This document shows positions 1 through 6,125 of a DNA stretch of 14,762 nucleotides, piece by piece. Position numbers and translations under genes: made by a program. Numbering within the stretch: position 1 is the first letter of the stretch; the number at the start of each line of letters is the position of its first letter. The notes under the pieces are model-generated. The model saw nothing but the letters and a program-made list of their open reading frames with translations, was not told the DNA's origin and ran no database searches. Source of the stretch: JAKBCQ01 sp021807585 (GTDB lineage Bacteria > Planctomycetota > Planctomycetia > Isosphaerales > Isosphaeraceae); contig DAHWFG010000640.1 in NCBI GenBank assembly GCA_027325115.1, positions 1 to 14,762 on the forward strand, read 5' to 3'.

Positions 1-137
1 AGAGGGATCATCCAGTGGGTCGTGTGAAAAATCGACGAACCCCCCGGCGACCTCTTGCTCTTATTGCATTTATATCATCATGTCTATTTCTCGGGATATA
101 ATTATCCATTTGATCCATTGCATATTATTATTTTATG
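1..137. other. left-edge AT-rich non-coding stretch
   Basis: No credible gene is visible here. The stretch is AT-rich from about 60 to 137. It lies beyond the terminator of DUF1559 copy 1 as transcription runs leftward, so it probably belongs to the upstream region of a neighbour outside the window. No clear promoter was recognised. Confidence 0.5.
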
Positions 138-178
138 AAAAACGGGATCGCCGCGGCGTGCGGGCCGCGACAATCCCG
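138..178 (-). terminator. intrinsic terminator of DUF1559 copy 1
   Basis: On the minus strand, an outer stem (CGGGAT 178-173 with ATCCCG 148-143) encloses an inner stem (CGCGGC 169-164 with GCCGCG 157-152). Five T residues (142-138) follow directly. A GC-rich stem with an immediate U-tract is the classic Rho-independent layout. It lies about 60 bases past the stop of the DUF1559 gene that ends at 239. Confidence 0.8.
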
Positions 179-204
179 CCGGGTCCGACGGACGTGAGGG
201 CGTC
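138..204 (-). repeat. 67-bp structured intergenic repeat, copy A
   Basis: This segment matches 1756-1822 at 65 of 67 positions in the same orientation. The two differences are A192 versus C1810 and G200 versus C1818. It contains the terminator hairpin (138-178) and a second hairpin (187-204). Both substitutions fall in the stem of the second hairpin and break pairs that are perfect in copy B. It sits 35 bases downstream of the DUF1559 copy 1 stop codon on the minus strand, so it is a 3'-end element and not part of a gene. Confidence 0.9.
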
Positions 205-238
205 GGAGAGGATGAGAGGAGTGGATATCGGTTTGTTT

Positions 239-1393
239 TTATAAACCACTCATATCGACAACCTCTCCTCCGGCGTGGGTTCCGACCGCGTACCAGTTGA
301 TGTAATTGACGCTGCTCTTGATGAACCGGACCGAACCGTCGCCGAAGAGCACGTTCACGCCGCCGGGATGGAGCGAGGTCGCGCCGATCAGCGTTGAATC
401 GCCCCGATTGGGAACGCCTCCGTAGACGCACGAGCGGCGGTTGGGGGGTTGCGTATGGCTGTAAACGTTCGACCCGCCGTAGATCCACCACTCGCCTTTC
501 CAGCCCCAGTTCCAGTTGATCCCGCTGTTCTGGCACTGCTGGGCTTGCAAGTAATCGGCGTAAGGTTGAGCGGGCCGCGCGCCTCCCGCCGAATAATTGA
601 GCTGCGATTGTCCGTTGGCGTGAAAGACGATCGAAAGGAAGTTGGGAACGTGCGGTCCCCCCGACGCGGGCCCCTTTACCCATTCGCTATAGATCGCGGT
701 CGTACTCGTGCCGTCGGTGAACGAAGCGGGGGTGATCGTTCGGTTGAGCGCGCCGTCCCATCCGGGGACATACACCGGTCCATTAAACACCCAGTTGTTA
801 TAATAGCGATTGAGTCCGATGTTCGGCGTATAATTGGTGGCGCCGTCCCCTTTCCGGACCGGCGGAAAACCGACCGTCCACGCTTGGGTGTTTCCTCCGG
901 AAAATGTGTCGGAAGGGCACAAGAACGATGTGACTGTCGTCGTCAGCGCGGTGAATTGGAGCATCGCGTAGGGACCTCCTGATCCGTCGTACAAGCTCCC
1001 GCCGGGATTGGTGATGCCGAAACCCGCCGCCGTGATGATCGGATAATTATGCTTGTAGTTACTCGTGTCCCACCGCGCGCCGAACGAAAAATTGATCGCG
1101 TTGTAAACCGCCCCTTGATCCATATAGGGCAGGATTCGGGCCAATGACGAGAAGTTCGGCGCCATTTGCTGCGGAGCGCTTTCGGTGGCGCACACAGGGG
1201 GATACGCGTCGTTGGTCGAAACATAATTGGCGACGGCGAGGCCAATTTGCTTGAGATTGTTGGTGCACTGCGCCCTTCGTGCCGCCTCGCGCGCCTGCTG
1301 CACCGCGGGAAGAAGAAGTGCGATCAAAACCGCGATGATCGCGATCACGACTAAAAGCTCGATCAAGGTGAATCCGCGTCGTCGATGAAACAT
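239..1393 (-). CDS. DUF1559 prepilin-like protein, copy 1
   Basis: This is a 384-residue DUF1559 protein. Such proteins carry a type IV pilin-like N-terminus and are multiplied in Planctomycetes; their function is not established. Seen: a short basic leader MFHRRRG, then FTLIELLVVIAIIAVLIALLLP with the usual glycine at the prepilin peptidase cleavage site (G7/F8) and glutamate at mature position 5. A long helix with an A/Q/R-rich continuation follows, then a large Asn/Tyr/Gly-rich domain. The C-terminal H-X9-DG motif has H342 and DG 352-353. The ATG at 1393 was chosen because GGAG (1404-1401) lies 7 bases upstream and the leader has normal length; an earlier in-frame ATG at 1477 would add 28 residues with no homologous look. 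The protein probably sits in the inner membrane with its globular part outside the cytoplasm. It is clearly paralogous to copies 2 and 3 but more diverged than they are from each other. The promoter is uncertain. Confidence 0.92.
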   Translation of the reverse strand: MFHRRRGFTLIELLVVIAIIAVLIALLLPAVQQAREAARRAQCTNNLKQIGLAVANYVSTNDAYPPVCATESAPQQMAPNFSSLARILPYMDQGAVYNAINFSFGARWDTSNYKHNYPIITAAGFGITNPGGSLYDGSGGPYAMLQFTALTTTVTSFLCPSDTFSGGNTQAWTVGFPPVRKGDGATNYTPNIGLNRYYNNWVFNGPVYVPGWDGALNRTITPASFTDGTSTTAIYSEWVKGPASGGPHVPNFLSIVFHANGQSQLNYSAGGARPAQPYADYLQAQQCQNSGINWNWGWKGEWWIYGGSNVYSHTQPPNRRSCVYGGVPNRGDSTLIGATSLHPGGVNVLFGDGSVRFIKSSVNYINWYAVGTHAGGEVVDMSGL

Positions 1394-1755
1394 TACAATT
1401 CTCCGATAATGAGGGGGAACTCGGCAAATCGGCCGAAATCGACGAAAAGTCGATCGCTTGGACTCCGGCCGATTCATCGGCGATGGCGCGCAGCATCTCC
1501 AACGAACCGCGCGAGCGCAACGAAAGAAATAAGGCTCACACGTTCGATAGCTATATTATTAAGACTTAAGCACGAGACCGCATCATCAAGATACCGTATC
1601 TCTCGACGTACGCAAAGGGTGTTGAAAAATAATCACATCCGCTCGTTAAGGCGGCGAATCGACGGTCGCGATTCACGCGAGATCCGAATACGCTTATTAC
1701 GATTTATCTGCTTATTACTTATCTTCTATTTCAATAGATCCAATTCATCACAAAC
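1394..1755. other. non-coding spacer upstream of DUF1559 copy 1
   Basis: No gene is supported here. The short open frames on both strands have biased, Arg/Ser-rich content and no recognisable domain. The part at 1545-1570 and 1690-1755 is AT-rich and presumably holds the minus-strand promoter of DUF1559 copy 1, but no convincing -35/-10 pair was found. A 9-base direct repeat, GCTTATTAC, occurs at 1692-1700 and 1710-1718. Confidence 0.5.
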
Positions 1756-1796
1756 AAAAACGGGATCGCCGCGGCGTGCGGGCCGCGACAATCCCG
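1756..1796 (-). terminator. intrinsic terminator of the 1999-2262 lipoprotein
   Basis: The outer stem is CGGGAT (1796-1791) with ATCCCG (1766-1761) and the inner stem is CGCGGC (1787-1782) with GCCGCG (1775-1770). A run of five T (1760-1756) follows on the minus strand. Over this part the sequence is identical to the terminator at 138-178. It lies about 200 bases past the lipoprotein stop codon. Confidence 0.75.
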
Positions 1797-1822
1797 CCGG
1801 GTCCGACGGCCGTGAGGCCGTC
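1756..1822 (-). repeat. 67-bp structured intergenic repeat, copy B
   Basis: This is the second copy of the element at 138-204, with 65 of 67 identical bases and the same orientation. Here the second hairpin is perfect: GACGGCC (1805-1811), GTGA loop, GGCCGTC (1816-1822). It lies downstream of the small lipoprotein gene that ends at 1999. The two copies are offset by 1,618 bp and bracket DUF1559 copy 1 together with its upstream spacer. Confidence 0.9.
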
Positions 1823-1825
1823 AGG

Positions 1826-1848
1826 AGATCCGGAGAGCTTCCGGATCT
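1826..1848. other. perfect 9-bp hairpin beside repeat copy B
   Basis: AGATCCGGA (1826-1834) pairs with TCCGGATCT (1840-1848) across a 5-base loop. On the minus strand it is the first of three consecutive hairpins between the lipoprotein stop and the T-tract at 1760. It has no counterpart beside copy A. On the plus strand it is followed by only a few T, so a plus-strand terminator is unlikely. Confidence 0.6.
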
Positions 1849-1998
1849 TTGCTATCATCTATATTTATAAAATATGTGAATCGTCTTAACTCCAACGTCG
1901 ATCGTGAGGACGGTTGATCGATCCGAACCGAACTTTCTCCACGCCTTTCGATCGAGCCGGGGGCGATTGGATTATGATCTCGCACGAACCCGCGACGC

Positions 1999-2262
1999 TT
2001 ATTTGCCGGCGGGATCGCTTACGCGCGACTCCGCGGAGGATTTTCCCCCTTCGCCTTGAGACGATGGTTTAAGATCGGAATCCCCCCGCATGTAGCGAAT
2101 CTGTTCGTTACGCGATCCGTTTTGGGGGGCTTCGGGGGGAAGCTCTTGGTTGATCGATCGATCCTTCGCCGACGATTCGGTTGTTCCCGAACCGCAACCG
2201 ATGACAAGCTGAGACGCCAAAACCACCGCGCCGAGCCGCTTGCACTTCCCCAATACCGTCAT
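1999..2262 (-). CDS. small putative lipoprotein, DUF1559-associated
   Basis: This gene encodes an 87-residue protein that I cannot assign to a named family. Seen: a basic N-terminus (K6, K8, R9), a hydrophobic segment and a lipobox LVIGC with the acylated cysteine at C23, then a short polar, Ser/Gly/Pro-rich tail. This predicts export, lipidation and anchoring in the envelope. The ATG at 2262 has AAGGA about 9 bases upstream. The mid-part (PPEAPQNG, then QIRYMR) resembles the same region of the other small lipoprotein at 5868-6125 (APEGVPKG, then DEYMKY), so the two are probably distant paralogues. It sits between DUF1559 copies 2 and 1 with its own downstream hairpins and terminator. Role unknown; a partner function with DUF1559 proteins is inference from position only. 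Confidence 0.75.
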   Translation of the reverse strand: MTVLGKCKRLGAVVLASQLVIGCGSGTTESSAKDRSINQELPPEAPQNGSRNEQIRYMRGDSDLKPSSQGEGGKSSAESRVSDPAGK

Positions 2263-2540
2263 GAAAACGGATCCTTCAATATACGCGAAGTCGACGAGAC
2301 GAATCCAAAGCCGTTTCCGATCCGAATCGAGAAACGACTTTCATTCTCCGAACATCACTTCACGGCGCGACGCCGTCATCGAGCGAACGTGAACGATTTC
2401 ATTAAGAGTGTGCGACGAATCTCGCGGACTGGTCCCGCCAAAATCTTCAAACGACTCGAATGCAACGTCGAATAGTGATAGGACGAACGATGCGACGACC
2501 CAATTGTACCTATAAGATAAGCCGAAAACATGTGATAACA
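2263..2540. other. spacer upstream of the small lipoprotein
   Basis: No gene is supported. The stretch should hold the minus-strand promoter of the lipoprotein gene starting at 2262. AT-rich DNA at 2505-2540 is a possible site, but no matched -35/-10 pair stands out. Open frames through here lack ribosome-binding sites and recognisable content. Confidence 0.4.
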
Positions 2541-2575
2541 AGAAAAATCGCGTTCAGCTTGAAGCCGAACGCGAT
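2541..2575 (-). terminator. strong intrinsic terminator of DUF1559 copy 2
   Basis: On the minus strand a perfect 9-bp stem, ATCGCGTTC (2575-2567) with GAACGCGAT (2555-2547), encloses a loop that can pair further as a short GCT/AGC stem. It is followed by a T-rich tract (2547-2543, then CTT). This textbook Rho-independent terminator lies about 85 bases downstream of the stop at 2659. It isolates DUF1559 copy 2 from the lipoprotein gene that follows it. Confidence 0.9.
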
Positions 2576-2658
2576 CGTCCGTTTCTCGGATTAAGATCGA
2601 CCAAAAGCTTTGCTTGAAGAACCGTCGATCGATCACTCAGGCGGTCAAATCGTCGTGA

Positions 2659-3816
2659 TCAAAGCCCGCTCATATCGACGACCTCTCCGCCGGCGTAGGT
2701 GCCGATCGCGTACCAGTTGATGTAATTGACGCTACTCTTGATGAACCGGACCGAGCCGTCGTTAAAGAGCACGTTTACGCCTCCGGGATGAAGCGAACTC
2801 GCGCCGGCGAGAGTTGAATCCCCGCGGCTTGGAGCTCCGCCGTAGAAACACGCACGGCGATTTGGGGGTTGCGTGTGGCTGTAAACGTTCGCTCCGCCGT
2901 AGATCCACCATTCACCTTTCCATCCCCAGTTCCAGAGGATCCCGCTGTTCTGGCACTGCTGAGCTTGCAAATAATCGGCGTACGGCTGCATCGGCCCCGC
3001 GCCGCCGTTCGAGTAATTCGTTTGCGATTGACCAGCCGCGGTGAAAACGATCGACAAGAAGTTGGGAACGAAGGGAGATCCCGCCGCGGGGCCTTTCACC
3101 CATTCGCTGTAGCTCGCGGTCGTACTCGTTCCGTCGGTGAACGACGCCATATTGATCGTCGGGCTAACGGCGCCGTCCCATCCCGGAACATAAGCGGGGC
3201 CGTTGAATCGCCAATTGTTATAATACCGATTCAAACCGATGTTCGGGACATAATTCGTGCATTGATCGTACTTAAGCGTCGGTTGTGGATAGCCGACCAT
3301 CCATTGGTTATTGTTGCCGATAAATGGATCAGAAGGACACAAAAACGAGTTGATCGCAGTCGTGACCGCGGTGTATTGCAACATCGCGTACGCGCCTCCC
3401 GAACTATCGTATCCAGTGGTTCCGGGGTTGACGATACCCAACGAAGCCGCGGTCAGCAGCGGGTAGGCGCCGTTACTGTAATAGGAAGTATCCCACCGCG
3501 CGCCAAAGTTGAAATTGATCGCGTTGTAAACCGCTCCCTGATCCATATAGGGAAGAATGCGAGTCAGCGACGAAAAATTCGGCGCCATCTGCATGGGGCC
3601 GGATTCGGTCGCGCAAACAGGAGGCAACGCGTCGTTCGAAGACACGTAATTCGCCATCGCCAGACCGATCTGCTTCAGATTGTTGGTGCATTGCGCCCTG
3701 CGGGCGGCCTCGCGGGCCTGCTGGACCGCCGGCAAAAGGAGCGCGATCAAAACCGCGATGATCGCAATGACCACCAGCAGCTCAATCAGCGTAAAACCGC
3801 GTCGACGAGAAATCAT
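2659..3816 (-). CDS. DUF1559 prepilin-like protein, copy 2
   Basis: This is a 385-residue DUF1559 protein. The leader is MISRRRG, with cleavage expected before F8, followed by the FTLIELLVV...LLLP membrane helix with Glu at mature position 5. The C-terminal H-X9-DG motif has H343 and DG 353-354. The ATG at 3816 was chosen because GGAGGT (3828-3823) lies 6 bases before it; further ATGs upstream in frame (3834, 3867, 3873, 3885) lack this support and would lengthen the leader unnaturally. Compared over the 379 residues after the leader, I count 25 differences from copy 3, about 93% identity. Differences cluster near residues 130-135 and 323-340. A strong terminator follows. A 9-base G tract in an inverted repeat lies about 150 bases upstream of the start. 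The protein is probably an inner-membrane-anchored envelope protein; function unknown. Confidence 0.93.
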   Translation of the reverse strand: MISRRRGFTLIELLVVIAIIAVLIALLLPAVQQAREAARRAQCTNNLKQIGLAMANYVSSNDALPPVCATESGPMQMAPNFSSLTRILPYMDQGAVYNAINFNFGARWDTSYYSNGAYPLLTAASLGIVNPGTTGYDSSGGAYAMLQYTAVTTAINSFLCPSDPFIGNNNQWMVGYPQPTLKYDQCTNYVPNIGLNRYYNNWRFNGPAYVPGWDGAVSPTINMASFTDGTSTTASYSEWVKGPAAGSPFVPNFLSIVFTAAGQSQTNYSNGGAGPMQPYADYLQAQQCQNSGILWNWGWKGEWWIYGGANVYSHTQPPNRRACFYGGAPSRGDSTLAGASSLHPGGVNVLFNDGSVRFIKSSVNYINWYAIGTYAGGEVVDMSGL

Positions 3817-3822
3817 TCGAGA

Positions 3823-3828
3823 ACCTCC
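3823..3828 (-). promoter_or_regulatory. ribosome-binding site deciding the copy 2 start
   Basis: On the minus strand GGAGGT is separated by 6 bases from the ATG at 3816-3814. It selects this start over the in-frame ATG 18 bases farther upstream (3834-3832) and others beyond. Confidence 0.8.
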
Positions 3829-4412
3829 ATTCATGGCGATTAAGACACCGCGATTGCCATCACGCATTGTCATCGATGTATGCACATAACCTATCTCAAC
3901 GCACGGCGTGTGATTGCTCGAACCAGATCCATCGAAGAGATCCTAATGACCCGCGTTTAAAATACGATTCGTGGGGGGGGGTACGAATCGCTTACGGCGG
4001 AGGTCGGAGAGTATCAACGAAGTCCTTCGATGTTCGTGTTCAGCTCGCGGCGATCCCGCGACCGATCGCTCGATCATGGGACATGGAAAAATGCGATATT
4101 GGACCCAATAACCAGTCAGCGTCGAAAGCAGGTCGACTGGCCTATGTTTTTCATCTTAAGCACTAAATGTTTAAAAACAAGTGCCGGCTTTCCGCCCGAC
4201 GACGCCTCTCATCTTCATGGCCTAGTCGAGTGGGGCTCGATCCCATTCAAATTGGGAGATTTCGCGTGAAACTGATTTGCAGGGTGATCGGCTAATGGTA
4301 TTGAATATCTCGAATCGATTTCGAACCGATATCTTTAGTTTTAAATTGTCCGGCGAGTTGGTTTTCAAGAGGTTATCGAATCGTGATTTACGTTCCACCA
4401 CGAAAGATCACG
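3829..4412. other. non-coding spacer between DUF1559 copies 2 and 3
   Basis: No gene is supported in this spacer of nearly 600 bases. Plus-strand open frames of 60-100 codons lack ribosome-binding sites and recognisable domains. The notable element is a 9-base G tract at 3973-3981 inside an inverted repeat, which is annotated separately. The leftward promoter of copy 2 should be here. Confidence 0.5.
3965..3990. repeat. poly-G tract framed by an inverted repeat
   Basis: CGATTCGT (3965-3972) and its exact complement ACGAATCG (3983-3990) flank nine consecutive G plus one T. Read on the minus strand, the C9 tract falls in a 17-base gap between TTCGTA and TATTTT, a weak -35/-10-like pair about 150 bases before DUF1559 copy 2. 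Homopolymer tracts of this length can slip during replication; a regulatory effect is only inferred. Confidence 0.6.
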
Positions 4413-4432
4413 AAAAAAGGCCGCACGCGGCT
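4413..4432 (-). terminator. probable intrinsic terminator of DUF1559 copy 3
   Basis: On the minus strand GCCG (4431-4428), loop CGTG, CGGC (4423-4420) form a compact stem. It is followed by CC-type bases and six T (4418-4413). Flanking AAGG (4450-4447) and CCTT (4420-4417) could close a larger, less regular structure. It lies about 130 bases after the stop codon at 4563. The stem is short, so confidence is moderate. Confidence 0.55.
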
Positions 4433-4562
4433 TGCGCCGAATGCGACCTTGTGTCAGTCCATTTGTAATGAATGGTTCGGTTGCGAGCTGTCCGCTCAAC
4501 CCTTTACGTGCGGAGGGGATTGCGAACCGATCGCGAACGCCGATCCCAATGCAAAGCTGAGA

Positions 4563-5720
4563 TCAAAGCCCGCTCATATCGACGACCTCGCCGCCGGCGT
4601 GGGTGCCGATCGCGTACCAGTTGATGTAATTGACGCTGCTCTTGACGAACCGAACCGAGCCGTCGTTAAAGAGCACGTTCACACCGCCGGGATGGAGCGA
4701 ACTGGGGCCGATCAACGTGGAAGTACCACGATTATCCACACCGCCGTAAACGCACGCGCGGCGATTGGGGGGTTGCGTGTGGCTGTAAATGTTCGACCCG
4801 CCGTAGATCCACCACTCTCCCTTCCAACCCCAGTTCCAGTTGATCCCGCTGTTCTGGCACTGCTGGGCTTGCAAATAATCGGCGTACGGCTGCATCGGTC
4901 CCGCGCCGCCGTTCGAGTAATTCGTTTGCGATTGACCGTTCGCGGTGAAAACGATCGACAAGAAATTGGGAACGAACGGAGATCCCGCCGCGGGGCCTTT
5001 CACCCATTCGCTGTAGCTCGCGGTCGTACTCGTTCCGTCGGTGAACGACGCCATGTTGATCGTCGGGCTGACGGCGCCGTCCCATCCCGGAACATAAGCC
5101 GGCCCGTTGAATCGCCAGTTGTTGTAATAACGATTCAAGCCGACATTCGGCACGTAATTCGTGCTCGCGTCGTACTTGAGAGTCGGTTGCGGATAGCCGA
5201 CCATCCACGTGCTGTTATTGCCGATGAATGGATCCGAAGGACACAAGAACGAGTTAATCGCGGTCGTGATCGCGGTGTATTGCAACATCGCGTAAGCGCC
5301 CCCCGAGCTATCGTAACTCGAACCTCCATTGTTGACGATCCCCAAAGAGGCCGCTGTCAACAAAGGATAAGCCCCGTTGCTATAGGAACTTGTATCCCAC
5401 CGCGCGCCGAAGTTGAAGTTGATGGCGTTATAGACCGCGCCTTGATCCATATAAGGAAGAATGCGAGCGAGCGACGAAAAGTTAGGCGCCATCTGCATGG
5501 GGCCGCTCTCGGTCGCGCAGACGGGGGGCAATGCGTCGTTCGACGAAACGTAATTCGCCATCGCCAACCCGATCTGCTTCAGGTTGTTGGTGCATTGCGC
5601 CCGGCGGGCCGCCTCGCGGGCCTGCTGGACCGCCGGCAAAAGGAGCGCGATCAGAACCGCGATGATCGCGATGACCACCAACAGCTCGATCAATGTAAAT
5701 CCGCGTGATCTCACCTTCAT
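4563..5720 (-). CDS. DUF1559 prepilin-like protein, copy 3
   Basis: This is a 385-residue DUF1559 protein. The leader MKVRSRG is followed by FTLIELLVVIAIIAVLIALLLP, with Glu at mature position 5. Then comes the conserved helix extension (QQAREAARRAQCTNN) and a large Asn/Tyr/Gly-rich domain. A tryptophan-dense patch spans 295-306, and the H-X9-DG motif has H343 and DG 353-354. The ATG at 5720 has GAGAGGT 7 bases upstream. It is a near-copy of copy 2, about 93% identical, and even the bases just past the stop are shared. The next minus-strand gene upstream is the small lipoprotein (stop 5868), leaving a 147-bp gap with a G8 tract and an 8-bp inverted repeat (CACGATCA with TGATCGTG, near 5783-5813). 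Probable cell-envelope protein; function unestablished. Confidence 0.93.
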   Translation of the reverse strand: MKVRSRGFTLIELLVVIAIIAVLIALLLPAVQQAREAARRAQCTNNLKQIGLAMANYVSSNDALPPVCATESGPMQMAPNFSSLARILPYMDQGAVYNAINFNFGARWDTSSYSNGAYPLLTAASLGIVNNGGSSYDSSGGAYAMLQYTAITTAINSFLCPSDPFIGNNSTWMVGYPQPTLKYDASTNYVPNVGLNRYYNNWRFNGPAYVPGWDGAVSPTINMASFTDGTSTTASYSEWVKGPAAGSPFVPNFLSIVFTANGQSQTNYSNGGAGPMQPYADYLQAQQCQNSGINWNWGWKGEWWIYGGSNIYSHTQPPNRRACVYGGVDNRGTSTLIGPSSLHPGGVNVLFNDGSVRFVKSSVNYINWYAIGTHAGGEVVDMSGL

Positions 5721-5837
5721 GAAAACGACCTCTCAATAAAAAGATAACGATACAAAAGAATTGATGGCCTACGAACCGCGCACCACGATCACCGACCATC
5801 AAAGAATGATCGTGTTGTTAGCATGTTAATTCGTTGT

Positions 5838-5845
5838 GGGGGGGG
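5838..5845. repeat. G8 homopolymer tract upstream of DUF1559 copy 3
   Basis: Eight consecutive G lie 118 bases upstream of the copy 3 start and 23 bases past the stop of the preceding lipoprotein. Its left flank (ATTCGTTGT) resembles the flank of the G9 tract upstream of copy 2 (ATTCGT). The two tracts may therefore descend from the same upstream region. Confidence 0.5.
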
Positions 5846-5867
5846 AATAAGTTTCAAGCGATCCTTA

Positions 5868-6125
5868 TTACTTGGCCGCCGGAGCAGCCGCTTTTTCGGA
5901 ACCGGGGTACGCCGTACCGCCCGTTCCAGGCGCCTGCATCTGATTTTTCATCGAATACTTCATGTATTCGTCTTGTGACGCCGCTCCCTTGGGAACCCCC
6001 TCGGGCGCAACAACTTTCGCGTTCTGACCCTGAATGCCGGCGTCGTTCGTATCTTGACCGCACCCGGCGAAACCCATCAATCCGCCGGAAAGAACCGCCC
6101 AGGTGAGGACTTTTGAAAACTTCAT
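5868..6125 (-). CDS. small putative lipoprotein, DUF1559-associated
   Basis: This gene encodes an 85-residue protein. Seen: MKFSK basic start, a hydrophobic segment and the lipobox GFAGC with the acylated cysteine at C22. A short polar tail follows with the motif APEGVPKG, then DEYMKY, ending in an Ala/Pro-rich stretch and Lys. It should be exported, lipidated and envelope-anchored. The ATG at 6125 is supported by GGGAG about 10 bases upstream and by the signal peptide starting there; the open frame continues upstream to 6245 with no signal-peptide logic. The tail resembles the 1999-2262 lipoprotein. It is followed at 147 bp by DUF1559 copy 3 in the same direction with no clear terminator between, so these two could be cotranscribed. 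Family and function not recognised. Confidence 0.78.
   Translation of the reverse strand: MKFSKVLTWAVLSGGLMGFAGCGQDTNDAGIQGQNAKVVAPEGVPKGAASQDEYMKYSMKNQMQAPGTGGTAYPGSEKAAAPAAK

Noticed and set aside
1692..1718. Direct repeat GCTTATTAC, two copies 18 bases apart
   Set aside because: It is a short, AT-rich sequence in an AT-rich spacer, has no known operator match, and chance is a sufficient explanation.
4383..5708. Plus-strand open frame of 441 codons opposite DUF1559 copy 3
   Set aside because: It is antisense to a clear DUF1559 gene and is Arg/Asp/Val-rich without domain or signal. A similar antisense frame (2869-3843) exists opposite copy 2 because the two genes are near-identical, so its conservation only mirrors the real gene.
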